Shown: positions 1 to 9,812 of the stretch, in pieces | Layout: each line of letters opens with the position of its first letter | How positions within the stretch are numbered: position 1 is the first letter of the stretch | From: Porites lobata | Lineage: Eukaryota; Cnidaria; Anthozoa; Scleractinia; Poritidae | Length of the DNA: 64,000 nucleotides | Reading direction: 5' to 3' | Assembly (NCBI GenBank): GCA_942486035.1 | Contig: CALNXK010000070.1 | Location: 817,501-881,500, forward strand | Position numbers and translations under genes: made by a program | The notes under the pieces: generated by a model | Databases searched by the model: none | Told to the model about the DNA's origin: nothing | The model's input: only the letters and a program-made list of their open reading frames with translations

Positions 1-2250
1 CGTCTTTGTAATAATTATCATTGTCATCATCGTCATAGTCATCCCTTAGTTTATAGTTGACGCTCGATCATGAAGGTTTAATTGGCGTAACTTCTGTTAC
101 AAATCAGACCTGATTTTTGTTCTTTAAAGAGTGCTTGTGATAATCCCCGTTGCCATAACAACGGTACCTGTCAGTCTGGATTCACAGAGAAAAAGTATCG
201 GTGTTTGTGTCCTTCTGGTTTCACTGGTGAACACTGAGAGAATGGTAAGTTGTTCTTGAAAGAGATCATTTGAGCCGTTCATGTCATTTCCCACGGCAGT
301 GTATGAAACGTAACTAATTCACATTCACATAAAAGCCACCTTATGCCTTTTGACGGATAAGTTATGGGTGAAAAATTTTGCATAAGGCATAAGGTGGTCT
401 GATAGAGAAAATTTGCCAGCGCCGCTGAAGGGGAGGAGGGTAGGGAAACTTGCTTGCCCGTTGTAGAGAAGACTTGCGAGAAGACGGCGAATTTGTTTGC
501 TAGGGCGTATAAAAGGCCTAGGGAATTTCCCTGGGGACCGTAGAGGACCAATAGACTGCTTCCCGAGGGAGCACGCAGTAATCTAGTTGATTAAATCGTC
601 ACGCGGCGGCTTTTATACGAATGAGAATAGAGGGGTTATTTTAAGGTTTTGTTATCCTGTGAATTTAAATTAGCCTTCTTTAAATGTCGCAAACTTTCAA
701 ATACTATTTTCCACGAAATTTTTGCATATTGTTTTCGTAATCTTATGTGTGTTTCTTGGTTATTTGAGTTGCGTGTTAGGGCTTCTTGTTAAGTAGTAGC
801 AGTTGGTGATTGAAAGCTAATCATCAATAGCATCTCAACTAGAGGAAAACCTGAAATGGCCTGAGCCTGAGTAATACCTCTATACTCTTTGCTAAGAAAT
901 TCATTTTACTGAGCTTGCGAGGGGGAGGGAAGACTTCCATAAGAAATGCTTGTCGGAAATAAGGATTAAAACCCCTACGGGACACTAATCGGGGCGCGGC
1001 CTTTTGCTCTTAGCTGTAATTGACCCCTTATGGATCAAGAAAGTATGACGGGATTTGGTTTTTTTAGTAGGCATTTCTTTAGAAAAAAACCCAAACTCAT
1101 CCTCTCTAGCCCTCAGCGATACCTTAATGGGTAAAACATTGAATTTCTACCCTGCATACCCTAAGTATGACCACTCGAGCTTCCAAGTCCAATTGGAGCC
1201 GATGGGATCGGGTTGTATATATCTTTTGACAACTCACCGTGAGCACCTAAGGGCTAATTTTAACCAAATAAAATTTTCGAGGGAACATAAGTGACATAAA
1301 AAGATCAAGAATGTGAAATATCGAAACTGTGGGTCCAACCATTGTTGGCTCCCGCCATAATCTTTTGCTGAATATGTCAAAAGTCTTAATTTTCTCATAA
1401 CTAATTAAGTTCATCGGTGAAAGTAAAAAAGAAAAAACGAAACAACAACAAAAAAAAACAAATTAAACCATAAGTCAATGTCTTAACAGACACAGGAAAA
1501 TCTAACTTTTCTTTGGATTCGACACCGATTTTGTGACTTGCTAGTTATGGTGTTACTACCTTCTAGTAACCTCTTTTCTTGATTTCACTGTAGATGTAAA
1601 CGGGGGAAAGTCTTTAAACACACAAACGCCAAACAATTTTGTTTCTATTATTGATCAATATGATTTCAGACATCAATGAGTGCAAAGAAGGAACCCAAAA
1701 TTGCAGTTCTAATGTTGTTTGTAATAACACCCACGCATCCTACAACTGCACATGTAAACCAGGATATGAAGGGGACGGAAACAACTGCACAGGTGATATT
1801 TTTCGTAATTTAGTCATTTTGCGTGCCATCAAAAGCATTGCTGTTTTTATTTTTCCGTAATAAGATGCTCTTCATATCAATTTTTGCTGGACAGTAGACC
1901 ATATTGCCTCAATCAAAATTTTAAGCGGAAAGTTTATAACACTTGGTACCGTTTATTTTTACTGTTTTATCTCCCTCCACAAGAATCTTAATTTTTAAAG
2001 GAGGTGGGATTTCATGAAAGAAGAAGAACATCAATGGCCGACAACAGAAACTTTTTTTTTCCTCATGTATTTCTTTTCATACTACAAACTAAGCTTGCCA
2101 ATGTTTAATATGATTCCAGACATCAATGAGTGTAATGCGGGAACTCACAATTGCAGTTCTACTGCGTTTTGCAATAACACCAAAGGATCCTATAACTGCA
2201 CATGTAAACCAGGATATGAAGGAGACGGAGATAACTGCACACCGTCAGGT
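1..2250 (+). repeat. Left copy of a local segmental duplication (partner about 17,500-19,437)
   Basis: The (TCATCA)-rich stretch at the left edge, the EGF exon, the intron segment around 1,020-1,300 and the calcium-binding EGF exons all recur in the same order and orientation at about 17,500-19,437. The copies differ by scattered substitutions and small indels. The duplication probably starts left of the window. The right copy breaks inside the second cbEGF exon, while here that exon is whole and is followed by a C-type lectin exon. Boundaries were judged by eye. Confidence 0.85.
130..244 (+). pseudogene. EGF-like exon with a nonsense codon at its last cysteine
   Basis: This 115-bp exon (enters in phase 0, leaves in phase 1) matches the intact EGF exon at 17,649-17,763 in length and flanking splice signals (AAAG before, GTAAGT after). 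It encodes an EGF module with the C-x4-C pattern and the CLCPSGFTGEH tail. At 235-237 the codon that is TGT (the sixth EGF cysteine) in the right copy is TGA here. Read as part of the gene that follows, this would end the protein before the cbEGF and lectin domains. Skipping it would not keep frame if the upstream exon ends in phase 0, as it does in the sister gene. It may be a pseudo-exon, a null allele or an assembly error. Confidence 0.75.
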
Positions 2251-3531
2251 TCGTAATATAACTTGGCCATTTTGTATACCTTCGAAAGGATTGCTGTTTT
2301 TATTTTTCCATGATAAGACGCTCTTTATAGCAATTTTTTTAGATAGCAGACCTTATTACCTCAAAATTTTAAACGGGAAGTTTATAATGTTTGGCATGCC
2401 TTGTATTTTTGATGTTTTGTCTGCTAACATAGCTGGCATAAGAAACTTTGCTTTTTTGTTTTTTCTCATATATTTCTTCTTTCTTCTCAGTGCTAGCCTC
2501 ACTGTTTAGATAGATGAGAGGAGTTCCCTCGCTGCGTCGGTTGGTTCAGAACAAGCCAAGCGCTCTGATCCGCCGTGAAGAAAACAAGGTTGAATAGACC
2601 TTGTCACGGTTTTCGACACCATGTTGACGAGTAGGCAAAAGTGTGAGAAATTACAGTTTTTGTATGAGAATCTAATGTTGAACAATTCCCGTTGCATGAG
2701 ACTTGGAAAGGACAGCCGTTTTATGGGCACGCATCCATAGATCTGCTGTGTGAATACATCACATCGCACAAAAATCACGGAACCGCTTCGAATAGATTTA
2801 ACTTCCATCCGAGGCTCCGACCAAACACAAGAAAGCTGTGACCCCAGCCTCGATAAAATAACGATCTGTTACGCCCCCATGAAGGCTTCATGAAAGCACG
2901 ATCTTAGTTTCGACATACGTACGATAAAGGCACGATTTTTACACCATCAATGGAATTTAAAATCATCGTGTGTTGTGGATTTTATTCCTTATAACAACAG
3001 TCTTTGTAACTTATTGTACTTGTCTCATTCTCATTCTCATTCTCGTTCTCATTCCCACTCCCATTTTTATTCTCATTCTCACGACAATTAATTCATAACT
3101 AACTTGACAGTTTTAAATCTTAATCTTCAGTTTGCGACTCAGATTGGAACAGATACGGAGAAAAGTGCTACAAATTATTCACATTAGTCAAAAATTGGAA
3201 CAACGCCAAAGCTACCTGTGACAACCATGGCGCCAGTCTGGTGAAGATTGAATCTCATGACGAAAATAATTTCATTTCAGCTACATATCTAACAGGCCGA
3301 GTGGATTACTGGATTGGACTGTCTGACGCCGATCATGAAGGTGTATGGACATGGGTTGACGGAACTATATTGACTGGTTATAACAACTGGAGAAGTGGCC
3401 AACCAAATGATGCCAACAGTGGCCAGGGCTGCGCAGGAATACGAATGGGAATTCATCATAACAAGGAGTACGACGCAGAGTGGCACGATAACTCATGCCA
3501 GAACACGAAAGGATTTATTTGCGAAAAGTGA
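1670..3531 (+). CDS. Secreted EGF / C-type lectin protein, 3' portion (three exons)
   Basis: Three exons join in frame. 1,670-1,792 is a calcium-binding EGF module. 2,120-2,248 is a second cbEGF module. 3,131-3,531 is a C-type lectin domain ending at TGA. All junctions are phase 1 with AG/GT signals. Each EGF begins DINEC and carries the C-x-[DN]-x4-[FY]-x-C pattern of Asp/Asn hydroxylation, plus several N-glycosylation sequons. The lectin domain is about 130 residues with a WIGL core, a QPND segment where EPN (mannose) or QPD (galactose) motifs normally lie, and WHD in place of WND, so sugar specificity cannot be read directly. The protein is probably secreted and recognises glycans, using calcium. 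The 5' end is left of the window, and the upstream EGF exon carries a stop, so the gene may be inactive or start elsewhere. Confidence 0.75.
3025..3082 (+). repeat. TCTCAT-type microsatellite in the intron before the lectin exon
   Basis: Imperfect tandem copies of a six-base unit (TCTCAT, with TCTCGT and TCCCAC variants) form a pyrimidine-rich run about 50-110 bp upstream of the lectin exon acceptor. Confidence 0.8.
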
Positions 3532-3864
3532 CAGCTATTATTTCTCAACTAAAACAATGCTCTTAAGTGTGTAGAAACACAAAATTCCTTTTTTCGAGTT
3601 CCAACTTAAGGAAACCCTCGAGAAATTATTTATCGTTATTCATTAAACCGACCGAAACACGTTGGTCGGTTGCTAGGGCGTTTCCTCCCATACCTCTTAA
3701 AACTGAGAGTCTTAGACAGAAGTAGAAAGCATCGAATGTGACGAAACTTGGCAGGGATGAAGGTTGATAAACTACCTGTTAATTTTGTTGTTTGTTTTGT
3801 ATTATTTTTTCATTCCATGTGCTGGTATTGTGACGTCATAAATGATGCCCAAATTTGGCATCAG

Positions 3865-3870
3865 AATAAA
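3865..3870 (+). promoter_or_regulatory. Possible polyadenylation signal of the lectin gene
   Basis: AATAAA lies about 335 bp after the lectin stop codon. It is the first canonical hexamer found downstream, but no GT-rich element was verified. Confidence 0.35.
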
Positions 3871-4439
3871 AATTCAGGAAAGAAATGGTCATAATTTTAT
3901 ATTAGTTTTCTGCGCAGAATTCTATGATTTCTATGATTTATGGTGCAAACCACATCTCAATCGTCATTATGACGTCACAATGACGTATTTCGCGATGAAA
4001 TGCGCGTTATAGCACCACATACACTAAGTAGAAAAAACTGCAATTTTGATTTTATGTAGCTTTGTCCTAGCTCCTAGTTTTGACCATATATAGCTATTTG
4101 GCGGTAAATTTGATTGTCTTTTATTAGCTGTAACTTCACGCCATTTTATCCGATTGAGATGGGGTTTTCGTTTGTGTTGCAGAAATGTCTCTAACTTTTT
4201 GAACACCGCTTCAAATTTTTCATGTTGTTGCTAATGACAGGTGTCACTTATGACGTCATAGTTTTAAGAAACGTCAAAAATACCTTTACAGTGGCAAAAA
4301 TTGTAAAGAAACTTTTTCTCTAATTAAGATGTTCTAATGTCTTGCTTCATTTTATGTAAACTACTCCTCCGACCAAATTCAATTCAAACTTTGAAATACG
4401 TCTGCGTTTATGGGCTAAATGTTGATGTATATATTAACA

Positions 4440-4515
4440 TTTCTAATATATAGAAGCGAAGCTCCCAATATATAGAAGCGAAGCTTGTAATATATAGAAG
4501 CAAGACAAGACAAGA
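4440..4515 (+). repeat. Short tandem repeat, ATATAGAAGCGAAGC unit
   Basis: Three near-identical copies of a roughly 25-bp unit containing ATATAGAAGC(GAAGC) follow each other. No coding potential is seen. Confidence 0.7.
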
Positions 4516-4872
4516 GAGACAAGTTTAGTGATGGTCAGTTGCTATGGTTACGAGATGTGACGTCATAAGTAGCAGGTGAAAACACATGTTTTTTTTTTCA
4601 ATTTCGTTCAAAAATAAAAGTAAATCTTGTGGCTAAAATCATGCAATATACTCATTCATGTGTTATTTTCCACGTAAAGCCCAAAAAAGTTACTATTTCT
4701 CGCGATTTTAACATGATTTTTAATTCTTGATAAAATCCAAGATAGCGGCCAAGATGGCCACCGTTGTTAACTGACCGGCTTAACTGACAGACGACCAATA
4801 ACATCGCGACATAATTGACCAATCAGATCAATAACCAGAGTATAATACCATCAACTGACGTGATACAACTCA

Positions 4873-4929
4873 CTTTGACTCTGAAGATGACTACCGCACA
4901 GGTTGTCGAAACGTCAGTCACTGTCAACA
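4873..4929 (+). ncRNA. Hammerhead-ribozyme-like motif in a dispersed retroelement tail
   Basis: The sequence CTGAAGA, then a hairpin (GAC-T-ACC ... GGT-T-GTC), then GAAAC, a 4-base loop and GTC matches the order of a minimal hammerhead core: CUGANGA, stem II, GAA, a 2-bp stem III, and cleavage after H17. The flanks can form a bulged stem I (TTGA with TCAA). One extra U sits between CUGAAGA and stem II, so activity is doubtful. The same segment recurs at 45,909-45,947. Penelope-like elements are known to carry hammerhead motifs near their ends; assignment to that class is inference. Confidence 0.3.
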
Positions 4930-5323
4930 ACAACAGTCCTATTCAGGACTACGTTCACCCGGACGATCAGACTCAACCTTTTAAAATTAATATTATAAGT
5001 TATAATGTTAGTTCCAGTCACATCGATCATTTCAAGAAGACGGCTATTCCTCTTCTTGACTCCTTAATCATCCATATGCGAGGTCGATTTTCTGACAAGA
5101 TGGCCACGCCCGCCATCTGCTTTGTGTCGTACCATCGATTATAGTAAATAAGGCACTGCAGCTGGATGATGAAGTAGAAGGGCATGCTGTTCTGGGAGAA
5201 AGATATTCCATTTCTCAAACCCCTTAATGGAAATTAGGTACTAAGGACATAGAAAACACTCTGGCAGTCAACAGAGTCTCAACAGATAGGAAGCTTCCAA
5301 ACAACCTTCTATTAACATCTGGT

Positions 5324-5523
5324 GTTTGCGATGAAGATGCTTTTTCAAACATTTGTCGCCTTCTGGTCATTGCCTTCACCCTACCGATCACAAACGCAGA
5401 AGATGAGCCGTCGTTTTCACTGATGAAATGAATCAAGACCTGCTCTAGGTCAACAACGCCTGAAGAGCGATTCTCTGATCTCGCAGTAGATCGTTACATA
5501 CTACTCCGATATGCCAGCAAGCC
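5324..5523 (+). pseudogene. hAT transposase C-terminal (dimerisation) remnant
   Basis: Forward translation reads CDEDAFSNICRLLVIAFTLP, then ITNAEDEPSFSLMK, a stop, and IKTCSRSTTPEERFSDLA. This follows the hAT dimerisation-domain pattern (FPNI-x-LL, LP-x-T-x-AE, SFS-x-L, R-I-K-T-x-R). An in-frame TGA splits it and the rest of the transposase is not evident. It is a dead fragment of a hAT DNA transposon. Confidence 0.6.
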
Positions 5524-6136
5524 TTTGTAAAGGCTCATCCAAGAAGGCTCTTTCAAGCTAGTCTGTTTGGCAAACAACTATCGTTGTTGCACTGTACTCT
5601 TAGTCCTTAATAATAGTGTCTCAAATTTGAAAGATTTATACCTCTTCAATTAAAATGTCGAAAATCTACGTATTCAAACATTACCCTCCAACTCCCCCCC
5701 GCCCCCATTCCTTGGCCCCGGGGGACGTTTGCCTTGAACTCTCATACTTACAACCCCCTCTTTGAAAAAATCCTGGATCCGCCCCTAGGGGAGTGCGTTC
5801 GATATGTTTGATAGGCGCACAGGTAGCAGTTGCGAGAGAAGGGTGGATGATTCTAGCGATAGATAAATAACAATTATTCACTGAAGTGGAGGTGGCTAGT
5901 GTGTGCTCATGTCAATAACGTTTTCAGTAATTTGGTCGAGTTTGTTGATTTCAGTAACTTGAGGGGCGCTACTGTGGGCTGGTTTAAAAGTTTTTCCGAA
6001 TAAATAACATAGAGCTAAAATGTTTGTTTTTCCGGTGCCGAAAATATAACAAGTCAAGATGAAAAGGCACCGCCGAGCTTCACATCGCGGTAGAGATACT
6101 TTGTGGCAACCTCCGATTACTCCTAGTAATATATCA

Positions 6137-6325
6137 CCAGATTTACTTTGTGTGGCACAACGGCCGCCGAGCTACTACACCACTCGGTAGATTTACTTTG
6201 TGGCACAACGGCCGCCGAACTACTACACACTAAACTCGGTTAGAATTGTGTGGCACAACGACCGCCCAGCTACACAACTCGGTAGATTTACTTTGTGGCA
6301 CAACGGCCGCCGAGCTAAACAACCC
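6137..6325 (+). repeat. Tandem repeat of about 45-65 bp, four imperfect copies
   Basis: Four copies of a unit with the core GTGGCACAACGGCCGCC, followed by a GAGCTACTACAC-like spacer and CTCGGTAGATTTACTTT, are arrayed head to tail with indels. A 68-codon frame (6,200-6,406) crosses them by chance. Confidence 0.75.
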
Positions 6326-8229
6326 TGTTTCATTGATGCATGCAGCAGGAGTCGCACACATTTTCCAAAGACAGTGACGAACCATGCTGAAAATATGAAG
6401 GCTTAATCCAAAGTAAAATTTTACTCAGGTTATTGAACGCTTTGGAAGATCCAACAAACGCTGACAAGCACAGATCGATATGTACGCTTTACGACGACAA
6501 ATATTAAAGAAGAACGCCGCGGACACATGAATCACCATGTGAGTTAGCGCATCAAAGTAAGGCAACTGTGTGTCGACACAAATGCAATCTAGAAAAAAAC
6601 CTCCCTTATTACAAAGAGTTGCTATGATGTTATTGCGTTCGAGGTACGAGAACACAACTCCTAATTTGTGTTGGGTGTTTTGTGCATTATTGGGTGTCAT
6701 GTGCAATTAATAAGGGTGGGTAAAGAAGGTCGAACTGCATACCTCAGTTTGTTGACTTGTATCTCTCAGGATGGAAACGACCAATACTAGAGACAGAGGA
6801 TTCAACCATTCAACTTTGCCTTACTCCAGAGTTAATAACTGCAAATGCCTCTGAGGGCGTATTGTGAAGAATAATTTCAGATTAAAAGTGATCGAAGAAA
6901 AGGCCTATGTCACACAAAGTGAATATCTGATCGGCGCAGCCTCTTCCATCGTGGAATCTTTCCTGTTTTTCTCTCATGGGAGGACGCAGGGGGGTTTTAC
7001 TGGAAGTATACAGTACTATGCAGAGCTATAAAGACCTTGTGCGCAGTTAATCCCATTTAATATGTCACGCTCCTCGAAAGTGCTAACAGTTCTGTATTAA
7101 ATTTCAGCATACTTATCATATGATATACACCGCAAGTTAATCTTCATTTCGCGCAAGAATATATTTTTTTGCGCGCGCGCATTAAAAGTCCCTAAAATCA
7201 CTCGGTTCCTTACACTTCCTGGAAACGGTAACCTGAGATCAGGCCCAATTTTAGCGGTTCTCATACATTCTCTCTAACGGCTACCGCTAAAATTGGGCCT
7301 GATACAAACTCTCTCACGTTTGTGATCGTTAATTTTGGCCGTAACGCTGATTGGCTGTTGGAACAATGCCGCAAGATCTGATTGGCTGTCGGAAACGCCG
7401 AAAGTTGAAAGCGCTTATTCCTCGCGTGGTTGTTTTCGTGAATGATCCGCCGTCGGCAGAGAGAAGGATCGCTTTTGCTGTCTTTTTTATTGTTTTATGG
7501 TCTTATGGTAGGAAAATATGCCTTAATTTGTGCATGGAAATTCAGAAAATGCATATATATGGTTGTTCATATCTTCTCAGGATTTGCTTTAGTTACGGAA
7601 CTAATGTGAGTCTATCGCAGAGTTGAATCCCTATGCAAGTTGTTGACCGCTAATAACAAGGTGCCTTTTGATTTACCAACAAACGAGTGCAAATCAAAAT
7701 ACTGTCCATCTTAAAACTGGTTTCATTTGAAAGTTTGGCCAGGAATGACTTCTCTGAACGGGGTACGCAAGCGGAGGCTTACTGCGAAAGAAACCTCAGT
7801 CGCCAACTGTGAAGTGTTAGACGCAAATATCGCATCGCTGTTCAAAGAATTTTTGTAGGCATTATTATAAAAGCTGGTGGCGCTAGTCTTAAGGTAACAG
7901 ACTTGTTGTTTGCCTTCGCTTTTTGTAAGAAATAAACCAGGAAAACTGGTGTCCTCGCTCGTTGGCTGTTTGCTGTTTGTTTATTTCGATTAATAAATTT
8001 AGCGAGCTTTTAAGACCTGCAGTAAAACAACAACACAACTAAGGAGAACTACAAAGTGTGTTTATAATATTGTTTCTCTTTTTGTTTATAGGTCAGTTGA
8101 GCATACAGTTAGTGGCAGATAATATTTACCTGGATTTTTTAAATATATATATATATATTTATTAAAAACTGAATCATTGGATAATGCAATCCTAGCATTT
8201 TGATTGGCTTAGCCGTTATGGTATATTAT
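6326..8229. other. Intergenic; one short hairpin, no gene recognised
   Basis: The notable structure is an inverted repeat at 7,238-7,303 with 21-bp arms beginning ATCAGGCCCAATTTTAGCGG and a 24-bp loop. A GATTGGCTGT motif (reverse CCAAT-like) occurs twice near 7,350-7,390. Open frames at 6,425-6,706 (minus) and 7,351-7,626 (plus) show no domain I can recognise. Confidence 0.5.
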
Positions 8230-8373
8230 ACACTTAATGTCAGATCCCAAGGGAAACAGTTAGTTTTGTTTTCCCGAGAGTCCTGATGTTTCCCGAGACG
8301 AAGTCGAGGGAAACATCAGGACTCGAGGGAAAACAAAACTAACTGGTTTCCCGAGGGATCTGACATTAAGTGT
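8230..8373. mobile_element. Palindromic hairpin MITE
   Basis: The arms beginning ACACTTAATGTCAGATCCC pair with a right arm ending in the inverse; the imperfect palindrome extends almost to its centre through GTTTTCCCGAG and CATCAGGACT blocks. It has no coding capacity and fits a non-autonomous foldback element. Confidence 0.75.
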
Positions 8374-9706
8374 TTTGTTATATTTCTAGAACTTTCACTT
8401 CAACAGCAACAAAAGAATAACCGGAGCGAACGAAAACGAACCAAAACAGTCGACTCGGTACTTAACACAAATTTAATTCTCAAAAGCACTGAATGAATGA
8501 TTTACAAACAAAAGTGCTTTCCTTATATCATCTGCATCTTTTTCCTCCACTAGCTGCTGTTTTTCTTCTGGGAACTTCTGGGATAACTTTAATAAAAATC
8601 GTTGCTTTTTAGCTTGAGGCTTCGTGATTGTGTTGTTGTGTTCATTCACGAAAAAGAAAACCGGCAGGACCTGGCGGTGTTTTTCCCGCATTCTGTCACG
8701 CCACTTTCTACCATGCTTTGATCACGTGCTGCAATGTATCCCGAGCGGGATACATTGTTTAATGTATCACGATCGGGATACATTTGATTTTAGTCAAGGC
8801 CACGTGACCAAGAATCAACCAATGGCAGTCCCTGTTTAGTTGAGTGAAATTCTAGGAATATAACAAGAGCTAATATACCATGTTCTCCATATATGGTCGG
8901 TGTACGCGTCAGTTTAAAATTGGAAGCTAGCTGAGATTTTTTTCGCGAAGGATAGAACGGCGCCCGAAGCAAATCGTTTTAATTCATTTCTTAGAATACT
9001 AGAAATGCAATTTCAACGAAAGAAAAAAGACAAAAACAAACAAAAAAGCCACAAGAGCTTGTTTGAAAGTTTGTCGAAAAACACATGGAACTAAAGTACC
9101 TTGACCAGCTACGAAAGAAGACAAGTGTTGTTTCTTCATGATCGCGAAGCCATTCGCCGATCGAGTCACTCGCCGATAGATAACTGCAGCTTGTTTAGCC
9201 AACATCAAGAATATAAATCACAAGTAACCAGCTACAAATACAGGCTTTGCAGCCATTCACTTGAGCAATCGAGGCGGCAGTATAGCTTCTTTTCTCGTTC
9301 AGCAAAACCAGCTTGTGGCTCTTCAAACAACTTCATAACAAGCGACGAGGTAATACTGGTAGTTTTTCTCCGTTGTTCTTACTTTTATAACTGCACCGAA
9401 AATCCAAATTCATAGTAATTTCGACGGCTGTCACTTAAAAATTCCTTTCCTTCACATTATCTGCCAGGTTTTTTAAGCTGTTCTGCTGTGTAAAATCCTA
9501 GAATCACGATGAGTTTTTAAAAAACTAATGTTCATCGCACAATGTTTTGATTTTTCATTCACGCAGTCTAGGCGAGCCCGTTCGCGCGTTGACAGTTTTG
9601 ATAGACGTGTGACATGTCAATAGCGGAAGTCCCTTGTCTTTTCCGGTTTGTTCTAGTCGGGGCCATTCAACGAGATTTTGTGGGCGTTTTTAATAAAACA
9701 ATTATT
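8374..9706. other. Intergenic; small palindromes, unrecognised minus-strand frame
   Basis: Two adjacent palindromes built on CAATGTATCCCG lie near 8,732-8,786. A minus-strand frame at 8,473-8,691 (72 codons) contains EEKDADDIRKALLFVNHSF, loosely like the N-terminal linker of tyrosine-recombinase-type transposon proteins. The resemblance is too weak for a call. Nothing else is supported. Confidence 0.4.
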
Positions 9707-9755
9707 CCACTCGGGCTTGTTGGATATGAAATGATTATAGCCAACTCGGCGCTAT

Positions 9756-9794
<39 letters not shown>

Positions 9795-9812
9795 CCCCGT
9801 GGAATAATTGTT
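9707..9812. mobile_element. Short hairpin MITE
   Basis: The arms AACAATTATTCCAC and GTGGAATAATTGTT bound a palindrome whose inner arms (TTGGATATGA and TCATATCCAA) also pair around a loop containing GGCGCTATGCGCC. Confidence 0.75.

Larger units (their letters stand above)
3871..6136. other. Intergenic, transposon-derived, no intact gene
   Basis: Apart from the tandem repeat, ribozyme-like motif and hAT fragment listed separately, this stretch holds AT-rich sequence. At about 5,690-5,790 is a G/C-poly-rich segment ending in TCCTGGATCCGCCCCTA that looks like a transposon end. Open frames here are short, lack family similarity and were not called. Confidence 0.6.
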
